A DNA stretch of 64,000 nt from Bacillus atrophaeus. GTDB taxonomy: Bacteria; Bacillota; Bacilli; Bacillales; Bacillaceae. Positions 8,823-19,402 of the stretch are shown here, piece after piece. Each line of letters starts with the position of its first letter. Position 1 is the stretch's first letter. Both the position numbers and the translations under genes were made by a program. The stretch spans positions 1 to 64,000 of the forward strand of contig NZ_LSBB01000019.1 in the NCBI RefSeq assembly GCF_001584335.1, in the 5' to 3' direction. The notes beneath the pieces are model-generated. The model made no database searches and was not told where the DNA came from. It saw only the letters and a list, made by a program, of their open reading frames with translations.

Positions 8823-11143
8823 GTTTTCTCTCCCACTAAAGCATACTCCAAAACTTCGTCTAGATGTGACGCTAACACAAAGGTTAACCCTTCTCTGACG
8901 CTTTCGGGTATGTCTTCTATATCTTTTTCGTTGTCTTTCGGCGCAATGATTGTGGTTATACCCGCACGATGTGCGCCGAGCGCTTTTTCTTTCAGTCCGC
9001 CGATCGGCAGCACGCGGCCTCTCAGCGTAATTTCTCCTGTCATCCCGACTTCCCGGGATACCGGGCGCCCTGTTAAAGCGGAAACAAGCGCTGTGGCCAT
9101 TGTTATTCCCGCTGACGGCCCGTCTTTAGGTACCGCTCCTTCCGGAACATGGATGTGAATATCATATTTCTCATGAAAATCAGGTTTGATTCCGAGCTCT
9201 TCAGCTTTTGAACGGACATAACTGAATGCCGCCTGTGCCGATTCTCTCATCACATCCCCAAGCTTTCCGGTCAAAATGAGCTTGCCTTTCCCAGGTGATA
9301 ACGATACTTCAATGGACAGCGTGTCTCCTCCGACCGTCGTGTAGGCCAATCCCGTGACTACTCCCACCTGATCTTCCTTTTCCGCTTGGCCGTATCTGAA
9401 AATCCGTTTGCCGATAAAATCCTGAAGATTTTTTTCAGTCACCGTAATCCGCTTTCTTTCCTTTGCTACAATTGATTTGGCAGCTTTACGGCAAATTGCG
9501 GCAAGCTGGCGTTCAAGGCTTCTGACCCCTGCTTCTCTCGTATAGTAACGGATGATATCAAGAATCGCCTGATCGCGTATTTGCAAGTTTCCTTTTTTCA
9601 GCCCGTGCTCTTTAAGCTGTTTCGGCAGTAAATGATCTTTTACAATTTCAAGCTTCTCTATTTCAGTGTATCCTGATATATTGATGATTTCCATTCTGTC
9701 TCTGAGAGGGCCCGGAATCGTTGCCAGATTATTAGCCGTTGCGATAAAAAGAACTTTCGATAAATCAAAGTTTTCTTCGATGTAGTGATCACTGAATGTG
9801 CTGTTTTGTTCCGGATCCAGCACTTCAAGCATAGCAGACGAAGGGTCGCCTTTGAAATCCGAAGACATCTTATCAATTTCATCTAACAAGAAAACCGGAT
9901 TCCGCTTGCCGGCTTTTTTCATTCCCTGAATAATACGCCCCGGCATCGCACCGACATAAGTTCGTCTGTGTCCGCGGATTTCTGATTCATCACGAACACC
10001 GCCAAGCGAGATTCTCACAAAGCTGCGGCCCATGCTTTTTGCAATGGACTTTGCCAGAGATGTTTTCCCGACTCCCGGAGGTCCCGCCAGACAAAGAATC
10101 GGACCTTTTAATGATTTTGTCAGCTGCTGAACGGCTAAGTATTCCAAAATCCGTTCTTTTACTTTCTCAAGTCCGTGATGCTCTTCATCTAAAAGATCAC
10201 CGGCTGCTTTTATGTCAAGCTTATCTTCTGTCGCATCCGTCCAAGGGAGCGCAATAAGCCAGTCGATATAATTGCGGATCACAGAGCTTTCCGCGGAACT
10301 GGACGGGACTTTTTCGTAACGGCTTAATTCTTTCAGCGCCGTTTCTTTGACATGGTCCGGCATGCCCGCTTGTTCAATTTTTTCTGTCAAGGTTTGGACC
10401 TCGCCCGTTTTCCCTTCTTTATCGCCAAGTTCTTTTTGAATCGCCTTCATCTGTTCGCGCAAATAATATTCCTTTTGCGTGCGCTCCATCGACCGTTTGA
10501 CGCGCTGGCCGATTTTCTTCTCAATTTCAAGCACTTCTTTTTCATTATTGATCAAATCAATTACTTTGTTCAGCCTGTCTTTTACAGCAGCCGTTTCTAA
10601 AATATCCTGTTTGTCCTTTAATTTCAGCGGAAGATGCGAAGCGACGATGTCCGCCATTCTGCCGGGCTCTTCAATATCAGTAACAGCGGCATAGGTTTCA
10701 GCCGATATTTTTTTAGAAATTTTTATGTACTGGTCAAAATGATCCAACAAGGTACGCATCAAGGCTTCGTCTTCTACGTCTTTCGAATCATCTTCGTGAA
10801 TGAGCTGAATATCAACTGTTGTATACTCTTCCAGTTCCGTGTATTCAGTGATTTGCGCGCGTTGTATCCCCTCAACCAGAACTCGGATTGTTCCGTTCGG
10901 AAGTTTCAGCATCTGTTTGATTTTTGTATAGGTGCCGACAGTAAAAATTTCATTTTCACCCGGTTCGTCTATAGAAATATCCTGCTGAGTGGCTAAAAAT
11001 ATCATATGATCATGCATCATTGCCTGTTCAAGAGCCTGAACCGACTTATCACGGCCCACATCTAAATGCAAAACCATCGTCGGGTACACCAATAAGCCTC
11101 TTAAAGGGAGGAGCGGGATGCTGCGTTTTAATTCTTCTGCCAT
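8819..11143 (-). CDS. lonA: ATP-dependent protease LonA
   Basis: The cytoplasmic AAA+ serine protease that degrades misfolded and regulatory proteins. At 774 residues it has the B. subtilis length. In order it shows an N-terminal substrate-binding domain ([17 protein letters not shown]), a coiled-coil region around 190-250, the AAA+ module with Walker [10 protein letters not shown] near 355 and Walker B LLDEIDKM near 420, and the C-terminal protease with the Ser677/Lys720 dyad ([11 protein letters not shown] and [14 protein letters not shown]). The start MAEELKRSI has GGAGG upstream. A SigA-like promoter is visible between lonB and lonA. Confidence 0.98.
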   Translation of the reverse strand: MAEELKRSIPLLPLRGLLVYPTMVLHLDVGRDKSVQALEQAMMHDHMIFLATQQDISIDEPGENEIFTVGTYTKIKQMLKLPNGTIRVLVEGIQRAQITEYTELEEYTTVDIQLIHEDDSKDVEDEALMRTLLDHFDQYIKISKKISAETYAAVTDIEEPGRMADIVASHLPLKLKDKQDILETAAVKDRLNKVIDLINNEKEVLEIEKKIGQRVKRSMERTQKEYYLREQMKAIQKELGDKEGKTGEVQTLTEKIEQAGMPDHVKETALKELSRYEKVPSSSAESSVIRNYIDWLIALPWTDATEDKLDIKAAGDLLDEEHHGLEKVKERILEYLAVQQLTKSLKGPILCLAGPPGVGKTSLAKSIAKSMGRSFVRISLGGVRDESEIRGHRRTYVGAMPGRIIQGMKKAGKRNPVFLLDEIDKMSSDFKGDPSSAMLEVLDPEQNSTFSDHYIEENFDLSKVLFIATANNLATIPGPLRDRMEIINISGYTEIEKLEIVKDHLLPKQLKEHGLKKGNLQIRDQAILDIIRYYTREAGVRSLERQLAAICRKAAKSIVAKERKRITVTEKNLQDFIGKRIFRYGQAEKEDQVGVVTGLAYTTVGGDTLSIEVSLSPGKGKLILTGKLGDVMRESAQAAFSYVRSKAEELGIKPDFHEKYDIHIHVPEGAVPKDGPSAGITMATALVSALTGRPVSREVGMTGEITLRGRVLPIGGLKEKALGAHRAGITTIIAPKDNEKDIEDIPESVREGLTFVLASHLDEVLEYALVGEKT

Positions 11144-11176
11144 GTGACTGACACCTCCGTGACTTTAGTATGAACC

Positions 11177-11207
11177 ATTATAATACAACTTTTTCATCCT
11201 TGTACAA
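11177..11207 (-). promoter_or_regulatory. Probable lonA promoter
   Basis: On the minus strand TTGTAC (11202-11207) is followed by TATTAT after 16 bases (11180-11185), with an overlapping TATAAT at 11177-11182. I see no clean CtsR heptamer pair here, although lonA is a stress gene. Confidence 0.5.
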
Positions 11208-11330
11208 TTCCAGGATTTCATAGTTCCGAAATTGACAACATGTATCCATCCGGTTCGATTTTCTAAAAAGCAGTCTCCTCGTAGTATACCCTTTCTTTCT
11301 AATCTGAAAAAGGAAAAGATGACCTTCATG

Positions 11331-11358
11331 AAAAAAACCCTATTATTATAATAGGGTT
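11331..11358 (-). terminator. Terminator of lonB
   Basis: AACCCTATTA/TAATAGGGTT hairpin followed on the minus strand by seven T residues, immediately at the lonB stop. It separates lonB from lonA. Confidence 0.85.
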
Positions 11359-13015
11359 AAACGGATTCTTTATTGATTTCGATGGGAAATGGTTTTTGCT
11401 CAGAAGGCGGATCAATCAACGCCGCATCCAGCACCTCTTGGAACGTTTTGACCGTTATAATAGTGATGCCATCAATTTGTTTGAGAATCGACTGCTTATT
11501 GTCATAAGGAATAATGACCTTCTGTGCACCGGAGTGTTTCGCCGCTTTAATTTTAGGAATTACACCGCCGATTGGCTTTACAAGCCCGTTCAAGCTGATT
11601 TCTCCTGTCATCGCAACCTTATTGTCGATCGGAATCTTATGAATCGCAGAAAAAATCCCCGCCGCCATCGCTATACCCGCGGAAGGTCCGTCAATCGGAA
11701 TGCCGCCGGGAAAATTGATATGAATATCATAATCCGTCGGTTTGATTCCCATTGTGCGGAGAACGGTTAACACGTTTTCCACTGAGCCTTTCGCCATGCT
11801 TTTCCGGCGAATTGATTTTGACTGGCTGCCGATGCTTTCTTCTTCCGCAATCCCGGTGATGTTAATTGATCCCTTATCCTGAGCAGCTGTTACATTCACT
11901 TCAATTTCGAGCAATGAGCCGCTGTTAGGTCCGTAAACAGCAAGTCCGTTTACGATCCCGACTTGCGGGGCGGAACCGATTTTCTGTTCGTGTTTAGGAG
12001 TCAGCTGACTGGAATGGACGACCCATTCAACATCTTCAATGGTAATGTCTTTCCGTTCTTCAGTGACTGCCATACCGGCAGCGATTTGAATCATATTGAC
12101 AACTTCCCGCCCGTTTCGTGTATAGCTCGTTAATAAATCAAGCCCCTTGTCAGAAATGTCTTTTTGAATCTTATCTGCCGCGGTTTTCGCAACTGCTTTC
12201 AGCTCGTCTTTCTCAAGTTCCCGGAAAAACACTTCTAAACAGCGGGAACGAATCGCCGGCGGAATCTCGTTCGGCATTCTCGTTGTCGCCCCAATAAGGC
12301 GAAAATCAGCCGGAAGCCCGTTTTGAAAAATATCATGGATGTGATTGGGGATTTGCGTATTCTCTTCACTGTAATAAGCGCTGTCCAAGAACACTTTGCG
12401 ATCCTCAAGCACCTTGAGCATTTTATTCATTTGAATAGGGTGCAGCTCACCAATTTCATCAATAAACAGCACCCCACCGTGGGCATGCGTCACAGCCCCC
12501 TGCTTCGGCTGCGGAATTCCGGCCTGCCCCATTGCACCCGCTCCTTGATAAATCGGATCATGCACTGAGCCGATAAGCGGATCTGCAATTCCCCTTTCGT
12601 CAAAACGGGCTGTCGTCGCATCCAATTCTACAAAAACAGCTTGTTCATTAAAGGGTGATTGTTTATGTTTTTTTGCTTCTTCCAGCACAAGACGGGCTGC
12701 TGCTGTTTTGCCGACGCCCGGAGGCCCGTAGATGATAACGTGCTGCGGATTAGGCCCGCACAATGCAGCTTTTAAAGCTTTAATCCCATCTTCCTGTCCG
12801 ACAATATCCTGAAAGCTTTTAGGCCGAACTTTTTCTGATAAAGGCTCCGATAAGCGGATAGAGCGCATTTTACGCAGCTGCTCCATCTCCTTTTTCGATT
12901 CTTTATCTATTGTAACCTTCTGTGTCCTTTGGTTTTTCAGCAAATTCCAAAAATATAATCCGATGACAATCCCAAAAAACAGCTGTATAAATAATGCGAT
13001 CCCTGTCCAACTCAT
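11357..13015 (-). CDS. lonB: Lon-like protease LonB, forespore type
   Basis: A membrane-anchored Lon paralogue of 552 residues. It has an N-terminal transmembrane helix (residues 4-24, WTGIALFIQLFFGIVIGLYF), an AAA+ domain with Walker [11 protein letters not shown] near residue 97 and a HAHGGVLFIDEIGELHPIQ Walker B segment, and a C-terminal Lon protease domain with the catalytic serine in IDGPSAGIAMAAG and a lysine in PIGGVIPKIKAAK. In B. subtilis LonB is made in the forespore under SigF. A SigF-type promoter is present upstream here, and a clpX terminator isolates it from clpX. Confidence 0.96.
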   Translation of the reverse strand: MSWTGIALFIQLFFGIVIGLYFWNLLKNQRTQKVTIDKESKKEMEQLRKMRSIRLSEPLSEKVRPKSFQDIVGQEDGIKALKAALCGPNPQHVIIYGPPGVGKTAAARLVLEEAKKHKQSPFNEQAVFVELDATTARFDERGIADPLIGSVHDPIYQGAGAMGQAGIPQPKQGAVTHAHGGVLFIDEIGELHPIQMNKMLKVLEDRKVFLDSAYYSEENTQIPNHIHDIFQNGLPADFRLIGATTRMPNEIPPAIRSRCLEVFFRELEKDELKAVAKTAADKIQKDISDKGLDLLTSYTRNGREVVNMIQIAAGMAVTEERKDITIEDVEWVVHSSQLTPKHEQKIGSAPQVGIVNGLAVYGPNSGSLLEIEVNVTAAQDKGSINITGIAEEESIGSQSKSIRRKSMAKGSVENVLTVLRTMGIKPTDYDIHINFPGGIPIDGPSAGIAMAAGIFSAIHKIPIDNKVAMTGEISLNGLVKPIGGVIPKIKAAKHSGAQKVIIPYDNKQSILKQIDGITIITVKTFQEVLDAALIDPPSEQKPFPIEINKESV

Positions 13016-13067
13016 GATGGTCCCTCCTGAAAAAACGATTTATGTATCAATTTATTCCTCTGCCTGC

Positions 13068-13097
13068 TAGTATCTCCCAGACAAGAGCTGAATAAAC
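13068..13097 (-). promoter_or_regulatory. SigF-type promoter of lonB
   Basis: On the minus strand GTTTA (13093-13097) is followed after exactly 15 bases by GGAGATACTA (13068-13077). This meets the SigF pattern GYWTA-N15-GGNAANANTR with one mismatch. It is about 50 bases upstream of the lonB start. Confidence 0.75.
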
Positions 13098-13121
13098 GTT
13101 TTTGAGAAGAGTTTACACGAG

Positions 13122-13160
13122 AAAAAAGCCTCCTGAATGTCACCACTCAGGAGGCTTTTT
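13122..13160 (-). terminator. Terminator of clpX
   Basis: The AAAGCCTCCTGA/TCAGGAGGCTTT hairpin with a 10-base loop is followed by T residues on the minus strand. It lies 8 bases after the clpX stop. Confidence 0.88.
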
Positions 13161-13167
13161 AGACGCA

Positions 13168-14430
13168 TTATGCAGATGTTTTATCTTCATTAATAACTGT
13201 GCCGTCTTTTAACACAAGACGCGGCGCTTCACCGTCTGCCACTGTTGCTCCGGTGATGACACATTTTTCGATATCATCACGGGAAGGCAGATCAAACATT
13301 ACATCAAGCATGATGCCTTCAATAATAGAACGAAGTCCGCGCGCGCCTGTTTTGCGCTCGATCGCTTTTTTGGCAATTTCAGCTAAAGCGTCTTCTTCAA
13401 ACTCAAGCTCAACGTCATCAAGCTCAAGCATTTTCTTATATTGTTTGACAAGAGCGTTTTTCGGTTTAGTTAAAATTTCAACCAACGCTGTTTCGTCAAG
13501 CTGTTCAAGGCTTGCAATGACTGGAAGACGACCGATAAATTCAGGAATTAACCCGAAACGAAGCAAATCTTCAGGAAGTACTTTTGAGAGAAGTTCTTCT
13601 TTTTCCAGATCTGCAACTTTGTTATCCGATCCGAATCCGATCACTTTTTGGCCTAAACGGCGTTTAATGATCTGTTCGATACCGTCAAAGGCACCGCCGC
13701 AAATAAACAGAATGTTTGTTGTGTCGATTTGGATAAACTCCTGATGCGGGTGTTTACGTCCGCCTTGAGGCGGCACGCTTGCCACTGTGCCTTCAAGGAT
13801 TTTCAGCAATGCCTGCTGCACACCTTCACCGGACACATCACGTGTAATAGACGGATTCTCAGATTTTCTTGCAACTTTATCAATTTCGTCAATATAGATA
13901 ATGCCTTTTTCCGCTTTTTCGACATCATAATCGGCTGCTTGGATGAGCTTTAATAGGATGTTTTCAACATCTTCACCGACATATCCGGCTTCCGTTAATG
14001 ATGTAGCGTCAGCAATGGCAAACGGTACATTTAATATACGGGCCAGTGTTTGGGCAAGAAGGGTTTTACCGCTTCCTGTCGGTCCGATCATTGAAATGTT
14101 ACTTTTTGACAGCTCGACATCGTCCACTTTGCTGTTAGAGTTGATACGCTTGTAGTGGTTATAAACCGCAACAGCCAGTGATTTTTTCGCTTGTTCCTGT
14201 CCGATAACATATTCGTTGAGAATTTCACGAATTTCCTGCGGCTTCGGAACGTCCTTAAATTCCACTTCTTCTTCTGTTCCGAGTTCCTCTTCTACAATCT
14301 CCGTGCAGAGCTCGATACATTCGTCGCATATATAAACACCAGGTCCGGCAACCAGCTTACGAACCTGGTCCTGTGTTTTTCCGCAGAACGAGCATTTTAA
14401 TTGTCCTTTTTCCTCGTTGAATTTAAACAT
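13168..14430 (-). CDS. clpX: ATP-dependent Clp protease ATP-binding subunit ClpX
   Basis: The AAA+ unfoldase that feeds substrates to the ClpP peptidase. It has 420 residues. The N-terminal zinc-binding domain has Cys13, Cys16, Cys35 and Cys38 in a CxxC...CxxC layout and selects substrates and adaptors. Walker [16 protein letters not shown] lies near 116, Walker [14 protein letters not shown] near 180, and the [11 protein letters not shown] sensor segment near 320. The IGF loop that docks onto ClpP is present as KVIGFGSD. clpX has its own terminator and is separated from tig by a 270-base gap. Confidence 0.98.
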   Translation of the reverse strand: MFKFNEEKGQLKCSFCGKTQDQVRKLVAGPGVYICDECIELCTEIVEEELGTEEEVEFKDVPKPQEIREILNEYVIGQEQAKKSLAVAVYNHYKRINSNSKVDDVELSKSNISMIGPTGSGKTLLAQTLARILNVPFAIADATSLTEAGYVGEDVENILLKLIQAADYDVEKAEKGIIYIDEIDKVARKSENPSITRDVSGEGVQQALLKILEGTVASVPPQGGRKHPHQEFIQIDTTNILFICGGAFDGIEQIIKRRLGQKVIGFGSDNKVADLEKEELLSKVLPEDLLRFGLIPEFIGRLPVIASLEQLDETALVEILTKPKNALVKQYKKMLELDDVELEFEEDALAEIAKKAIERKTGARGLRSIIEGIMLDVMFDLPSRDDIEKCVITGATVADGEAPRLVLKDGTVINEDKTSA

Positions 14431-14642
14431 TCTTTCACCCCTTAATCTTGTCTCACTTTTTTCTTTTACCAGAAGAGCAAAAGAAAATGATTCTTGAAAC
14501 GATCGAGTATGTATTGCATTTTACCATACTTTCCAAAAAGACGGTAACGATGTGTTTCTTACTTGCACATTCTATATGTATGACAAAAAACAGCCCGGCA
14601 TTAACTATCTTGCCCCAAGAAAAAGAGATATATCATAATTGT

Positions 14643-14680
14643 ACAAAACAAGGCACGAATTATTCGCGCCCTGTTTTGTT
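14643..14680 (-). terminator. Terminator-like hairpin after tig
   Basis: A long imperfect hairpin (ACAAAACA, then GGGCGCGAA pairing with TTCGTGCC, then TTGTTTTGT) lies 22 bases past the tig stop, with a T-rich 3' arm on the minus strand. The remaining sequence up to the clpX start (14431-14642) is AT-rich with no gene that I recognise. Confidence 0.6.
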
Positions 14681-14702
14681 ATAACTATTATTATGCACCA
14701 TC

Positions 14703-15977
14703 TTAGCGGTTTTCTACAAGAAAATCAATTGCTTTGCGAACTTTTAAATCTTCTTTCATTGCGTCAGTTGAACCGATCGCTTGTTTGATGTTTTCAACAG
14801 GCATGTTGTATGCTTCAGCCATTTTAGTAAGCTCAGCATCTACTTCCTCATCTGTTACTTCAAGATTTTCCGCTTGAGCGATTGCTTCAAGAGTCAGGTT
14901 AGATTTTACGCGTTTTGCAGCATCTTCTTTCATTTGCTCTTTTAACGCGTTTTCGTCTTGTCCTGAGAATTGAGTGTAAAGCTCAAGGTTCATACCTTGC
15001 ATTTGCAGACGCTGTTCGAATTCTTTCATCATGCGGTCAAGCTCAGTGTCAATCATAGCCTGAGGCACGTCAGCTTCAGCATTTTCAGAAGCTTTCAGAA
15101 CAAGCTCTTCACGCAATTTAGCGTCAGCTTCGTTTTCTTTCGCTTCTTCTAAACGTTTCTTTGTTTTTTCAGTCAATTCAGCAAGAGTTTCAACTTCTTC
15201 GTCTACGTCTTTTGCGAACTCGTCATCAAGCTCAGGAAGTTCTTTTGCTTTGATTTCATGGATTTTCACTTTGAAAACAGCAGGCTTTCCGGCAAGGTCT
15301 TCAGCATGGTACTCTTCAGGGAATGTCACTTCAACATCCTTTTCAGCGCCAGCTTCAAGGCCTGTAAGCTGCTCTTCGAAACCAGGAATGAATGAGCCTG
15401 AACCAACTTCAAGTGAGTAGTTCTCAGCTTTTCCGCCTTCGAATGCTTCTCCGTCTACGAATCCTTCGAAATCAAGAACAACTGTGTTTCCTTCTTCTAC
15501 AGTGCCTTCTTCTTTTACGACAAGCTCAGCTTGACGCTCTTGAAGTGCTTTCAATTCGTTTTGGACGTCTTCGTCAGTTACAGCCGTTTCATCTTTTTCA
15601 ACGTTGAGGCCTTTGTAATCGCCAAGCTTCACTTCAGGTTTAACAGTCACTTTAGCAGTGAAGATCAAGCTTTCGCCTTTTTCGATTTTTTCAACGTCGA
15701 TTTCCGGACGGTCTACAGGCTCGATACCCGCTTCTTCAATTGCTTTAGGGTATTCTACAGGAAGTAAAATATCCAAAGCATCTTGGTAAAGAGCTTCAAC
15801 GCCAAAGCGCTGTTCGAATAATCCGCGAGGAATTTTTCCTTTACGGAAGCCTGGAATTGATACTTGCTTCACTACTTTTTTAAATGCATCATCAAGAGCT
15901 GTTTTAAACGTTTCAGCATCAACTTCAACCGTTAAAACGCCTTCGTTTCCTTCTTGTTTTTCCCATTTTACAGACAT
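14703..15977 (-). CDS. tig: Trigger factor, ribosome-associated chaperone and peptidyl-prolyl isomerase
   Basis: Binds nascent chains at the ribosome exit tunnel. It has 424 residues. The N-terminal ribosome-binding domain carries the signature [17 protein letters not shown] (residues 44-60). An FKBP-type isomerase domain follows (about 150-240, with [20 protein letters not shown]), and then the helical C-terminal chaperone arms. The protein is strongly acidic, as expected. AT-rich leader sequence precedes it; the gene appears monocistronic. Confidence 0.98.
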   Translation of the reverse strand: MSVKWEKQEGNEGVLTVEVDAETFKTALDDAFKKVVKQVSIPGFRKGKIPRGLFEQRFGVEALYQDALDILLPVEYPKAIEEAGIEPVDRPEIDVEKIEKGESLIFTAKVTVKPEVKLGDYKGLNVEKDETAVTDEDVQNELKALQERQAELVVKEEGTVEEGNTVVLDFEGFVDGEAFEGGKAENYSLEVGSGSFIPGFEEQLTGLEAGAEKDVEVTFPEEYHAEDLAGKPAVFKVKIHEIKAKELPELDDEFAKDVDEEVETLAELTEKTKKRLEEAKENEADAKLREELVLKASENAEADVPQAMIDTELDRMMKEFEQRLQMQGMNLELYTQFSGQDENALKEQMKEDAAKRVKSNLTLEAIAQAENLEVTDEEVDAELTKMAEAYNMPVENIKQAIGSTDAMKEDLKVRKAIDFLVENR

Positions 15978-16193
15978 GTGTTTCCCTCCAAAAATCTATT
16001 CAGGTTGTGTCGGTTCTCCATTCTAAAGCAATGTAACGGCTTCGTCCAACAAAAACAAAGCTGCTAAAGATCAGAATCATTATGTACAATGAAAGCCTGT
16101 CCAACCATATTTCCTATTCTTTAACCCGTTATACACAAATACAACCATTATATTATAACATAACACATAACGCTTTCAACTATATGGCGCGAT

Positions 16194-17198
16194 TTACAAA
16201 TAAGAAATTTCTTCAATATCTTTGATCATCTTACACGCTTCTTCAAGTTCTCTGTCGGTGAACTCATACATCATGTGCAGTTCTTCTCTGTCAATTTCAA
16301 TTCCGTGCAGCTCATAACCGACTTTATGCAGAGCAGCCGCCCACAGGTCGGCACTAAGCAATTTGGGCTGAAACGGATATAAAACGTACAGATGCCTTCT
16401 CCACAGCTCCTCAACGGCAGCGTAAAGGGTCGGATTCTCATTTCCGAGCGTCTCATCAAGCAAGCGGAGCACACGGTGTAAAATAGGCGCGGCTTCAGGC
16501 TGTACAGCTTCGCTCGGAAGAGTCGTCATGGATTCGCCAAACTTGGTGATATGGACCGGTTTGTTATAGTCATGCTCCGCCATTAAATGGAGAATCATTG
16601 TTTTGATGACCGGATGCGCGGCGGGATCCTGAAGGATTGTTTTTAACAGTCCTGTATGGCTGGCCAGATTGCGGTCTTTTAATGAATGGATCAAATTCAT
16701 TTGTTCCTCAGGGCTTGATAACAGTTTCTCTGTGTCCAGGCCGTCCTCGTCTTCTTCAGCCCAGGCCTCGTCCTGACGCTCCGGATCAGTCATTTTCCGG
16801 CTGAAATCAAGCAGCTTATAAAACTGTTCTGCGCTTTCCGCCGGAAGCTGATTTTCTTCCAGAACGGCTTCAATCGTGCTTTTCACTTCTTCATATTGCT
16901 TTAGCTGAATCAAAATGGTCATGTAGACCTGTAAAACGGTAAAATAATGGCCGTATCCTTCTTTCAGCATTTTCTCACACACGTTTTTTGCATCTTCCAG
17001 TTCGCCAAGCTCTAAAAAACAGATAGCCATTCCTAAATGAAGATCGGATTCTTTATCTTCATAGTGCATGGCTTCTGAAAACAGCTGAAGGGCTTCCTGA
17101 TACTTTTTTTCCTTCAAAGCAGCCATTCCCTTATCCACAAGCCGGTCTTTCAGATTAGGAAAAGGAATAATCTTTGCGTTTTTCTTGTCATGCGTCAT
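16194..17198 (-). CDS. ysoA: TPR-repeat protein YsoA
   Basis: A soluble protein of 334 residues from ATG 17198 (MTHDKKNAKIIPFPNLKD), with AAAGG nine bases upstream; an in-frame GTG at 17219 is not supported. Residues 25-130 contain two to three tetratricopeptide-like helical repeats (AALKEKKYQEALQLFSEA and ELGELEDAKNVCEKML), suggesting a protein-interaction role. The C-terminal 150 residues form a separate, conserved region of unknown function ending in LEEACKMIKDIEEISYL. It is the B. subtilis ysoA orthologue by position between tig and leuD; no biochemical role can be given. Confidence 0.9.
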   Translation of the reverse strand: MTHDKKNAKIIPFPNLKDRLVDKGMAALKEKKYQEALQLFSEAMHYEDKESDLHLGMAICFLELGELEDAKNVCEKMLKEGYGHYFTVLQVYMTILIQLKQYEEVKSTIEAVLEENQLPAESAEQFYKLLDFSRKMTDPERQDEAWAEEDEDGLDTEKLLSSPEEQMNLIHSLKDRNLASHTGLLKTILQDPAAHPVIKTMILHLMAEHDYNKPVHITKFGESMTTLPSEAVQPEAAPILHRVLRLLDETLGNENPTLYAAVEELWRRHLYVLYPFQPKLLSADLWAAALHKVGYELHGIEIDREELHMMYEFTDRELEEACKMIKDIEEISYL

Positions 17199-17283
17199 AC
17201 CTATATTCCTTTCAGGCACTTATTTTTTTCAAGTGTAACAACACACGTTCATAAACACAAGAAAGGAAAGGCTTGTCATTGAT

Positions 17284-17321
17284 AAAAAAAGCTGCCGATC
17301 AAATGTCGGGCAGCTTTTTTT
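17284..17321 (-). terminator. Terminator of the ilv-leu operon
   Basis: AAGCTGCC(CG)/GGCAGCTT hairpin followed by a T7 tract on the minus strand, directly at the leuD stop. The mirror T run on the other side may also end transcription from the plus direction. Confidence 0.88.
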
Positions 17322-17920
17322 CAGGCTTGAAGCCAAGAACTTCTTTTCGTTTCAAATTGATTGATTTCATCTTCAAGCAAAAGCGTTAATGAAATTTCAT
17401 CATGTCCGTTTACAAGCATCTCTTTCCAATGCGGATCAACATCAAAGGAAATCTCGTTCCCCTCGCTGTCATGAATCAGCTGATTTTCAAGATCAACAGT
17501 CATTGTCAAAGACTGATTTTCATACTGACCGGCGAGTTCCTTCCAGTTTTCATATGGCATACGAATCGGCAACATACCGTTTTTAAAGCAGTTTTGATGA
17601 AAAATGTCGGCAAATGACGGTGCGATGATAATCTTAAAGCCGTAATCATCAAGCGCCCATGGAGCATGTTCGCGTGATGATCCGCAGCCGAAGTTTTCTC
17701 CGGCTATTAAAATGGATGCTCCCTGGTAAGCCGGCTGGTTTAATTCAAAATCCGGATTCGGCTCTCCGTCAGCTGAGTATCTCCAGTCGAAAAATGCAAA
17801 TCGGCCGTAACCCGTTCTTTCAATTCTTTTCAAAAACTGTTTCGGAATAATCTGGTCCGTGTCCACGTTAATTCGGTTTAATACGGCCGTTTTTCCTGTA
17901 TGGGTTTTTAAAGGTTCCAT
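17321..17920 (-). CDS. leuD: 3-isopropylmalate dehydratase small subunit
   Basis: Small (swivel-domain) subunit of isopropylmalate isomerase, which works with LeuC to interconvert 2- and 3-isopropylmalate. It has 199 residues from ATG 17920 (MEPLKTHTGKTAVLNRINVD), with AGGAG 8 bases upstream; an in-frame GTG at 17929 is too close to that site. The family motif NFGCGSSREHAPWAL near residue 74 is intact. It is the last gene of the operon, 12 bases after leuC. Confidence 0.97.
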   Translation of the reverse strand: MEPLKTHTGKTAVLNRINVDTDQIIPKQFLKRIERTGYGRFAFFDWRYSADGEPNPDFELNQPAYQGASILIAGENFGCGSSREHAPWALDDYGFKIIIAPSFADIFHQNCFKNGMLPIRMPYENWKELAGQYENQSLTMTVDLENQLIHDSEGNEISFDVDPHWKEMLVNGHDEISLTLLLEDEINQFETKRSSWLQA

Positions 17921-17932
17921 CTCGCGCACTCC

Positions 17933-19351
17933 TTACACAACTGTTTTTTCCTGATAATACTTCCTTACATCAACGAAGCGGCCGTGAATGGCGGCCATAG
18001 CAGCCATTGCCGGGCTGACGAGATGAGTTTTGGCGCCTTTCCCCTGTCTTCCTTCGAAGTTGCGGTTGGATGTCGACGCACAGCGTTCTCCCTCAGGGAC
18101 AACATCATTATTCATGCTTAAACACATGCTGCATCCTGACTCTCTCCACTCAAACCCGGCTTCCAGGAAAATATGATGAAGCCCTTCTTTCTCAGCCTCC
18201 AGCTTTACGCTTTGGGAGCCGGGAACAACGATTGCTCTGACTTTATCAGATACCTTTTGGCCCTTGATCATTTCGGCGGCCTGACGAAGATCCGTCATGC
18301 GAGAATTGGTGCATGATCCGATAAACACATGCTCCACTATAATGTCTTCTATTTTTTGATGAGGCGTAACACCCATGTATTCATATGCGCGGATTGCTTC
18401 TTTCTTATCGTCTTCCGCCGCAAAGCTTTCAGGCGCCGGGATTTCTGAATCCACAGGAAGAACCATTCCAGGATTGATTCCCCATGTCACCATCGGAGAA
18501 ATCTCGTTTCCATCCAGGACGATTGATTTATCGTACACAGCACCATGGTCTGTTCTTAACGCTTTCCATTCATCTACCGCTTTATCAAACTCTTCGCCTT
18601 TAGGCGTGTACTTGCGGTTTTTGCAATACTCAAATGTAATCTCATCGGGCGCAATCATGCCTGCTCTGGCACCTGCTTCGATCGACATGTTGCAAACAGT
18701 CATCCGCTCATCCATCGACATGTTTCTGAATACTTCCCCAGTGTATTCAATGACATATCCCGTGCCGAATTTCACGCCGTATTTACCGATGACGGCAAGA
18801 ATGACATCCTTCGCCGTTACCCCTTTTTGAAGCGTTCCATCTACACGGACTTCAAGCGTTTTCGGTCGCTGCTGCCAAAGTGTCTGTGTGGAAAGAACAT
18901 GTTCAACCTCACTCGTGCCGATACCAAAAGCCAGTGCACCGAATGCTCCGTGAGTTGATGTATGGCTGTCGCCGCACACAATGGTTTTACCCGGCAGCGT
19001 CAATCCGAGCTCAGGTCCGACCACATGGACAATTCCTTGATCCACGCTGTGAAGATCGGCAAGGCGGACGCCAAATTCTTCACAATTCCGTTCCAGCGCA
19101 GTCACCTGACGCTTCGCAACTTCATCCTTAATCTCAAAGCGATTCACGGTAGGAATATTATGATCCATTGTCGCAAACGTATTTTGAGGCCTTCTGACCT
19201 TTCTTCCTTTTTGTCTCAAGCCTTCAAAGGCCTGAGGAGATGTCACCTCATGAATAAGGTGCAAATCAATATAGAGAAGATCCGGTTTTTCCTCACCATT
19301 TTTTACTACATGCCGATCCCAAATCTTTTCGATGATCGTTCGAGGCATCAT
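17933..19351 (-). CDS. leuC: 3-isopropylmalate dehydratase large subunit
   Basis: Aconitase-family catalytic subunit of 472 residues, as in B. subtilis. The [4Fe-4S] ligands are recognisable in IGSCTNSR near residue 347 and [12 protein letters not shown] near 407-415. [20 protein letters not shown] near residue 131 and the C-terminal [22 protein letters not shown] segment are also typical. It starts [14 protein letters not shown], 51 bases after leuB, the widest gap within the leu part of the operon. Confidence 0.98.
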   Translation of the reverse strand: MMPRTIIEKIWDRHVVKNGEEKPDLLYIDLHLIHEVTSPQAFEGLRQKGRKVRRPQNTFATMDHNIPTVNRFEIKDEVAKRQVTALERNCEEFGVRLADLHSVDQGIVHVVGPELGLTLPGKTIVCGDSHTSTHGAFGALAFGIGTSEVEHVLSTQTLWQQRPKTLEVRVDGTLQKGVTAKDVILAVIGKYGVKFGTGYVIEYTGEVFRNMSMDERMTVCNMSIEAGARAGMIAPDEITFEYCKNRKYTPKGEEFDKAVDEWKALRTDHGAVYDKSIVLDGNEISPMVTWGINPGMVLPVDSEIPAPESFAAEDDKKEAIRAYEYMGVTPHQKIEDIIVEHVFIGSCTNSRMTDLRQAAEMIKGQKVSDKVRAIVVPGSQSVKLEAEKEGLHHIFLEAGFEWRESGCSMCLSMNNDVVPEGERCASTSNRNFEGRQGKGAKTHLVSPAMAAMAAIHGRFVDVRKYYQEKTVV

Positions 19352-19402
19352 CTTTATTTCCTCCCTCTACCTATGAACTAAGACCGCTTATTTTTCAAGC
19401 TG

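Noticed and set aside
10634-10996. 120-codon plus-strand ORF inside lonA
   Set aside because: Antisense shadow of a strongly conserved lonA coding region, with no ribosome site and biased composition.
13199-13744. 181-codon Ser-rich plus-strand ORF inside clpX
   Set aside because: Antisense of clpX; Ser/Ser runs come from complementing acidic and Lys codons. No start signal.
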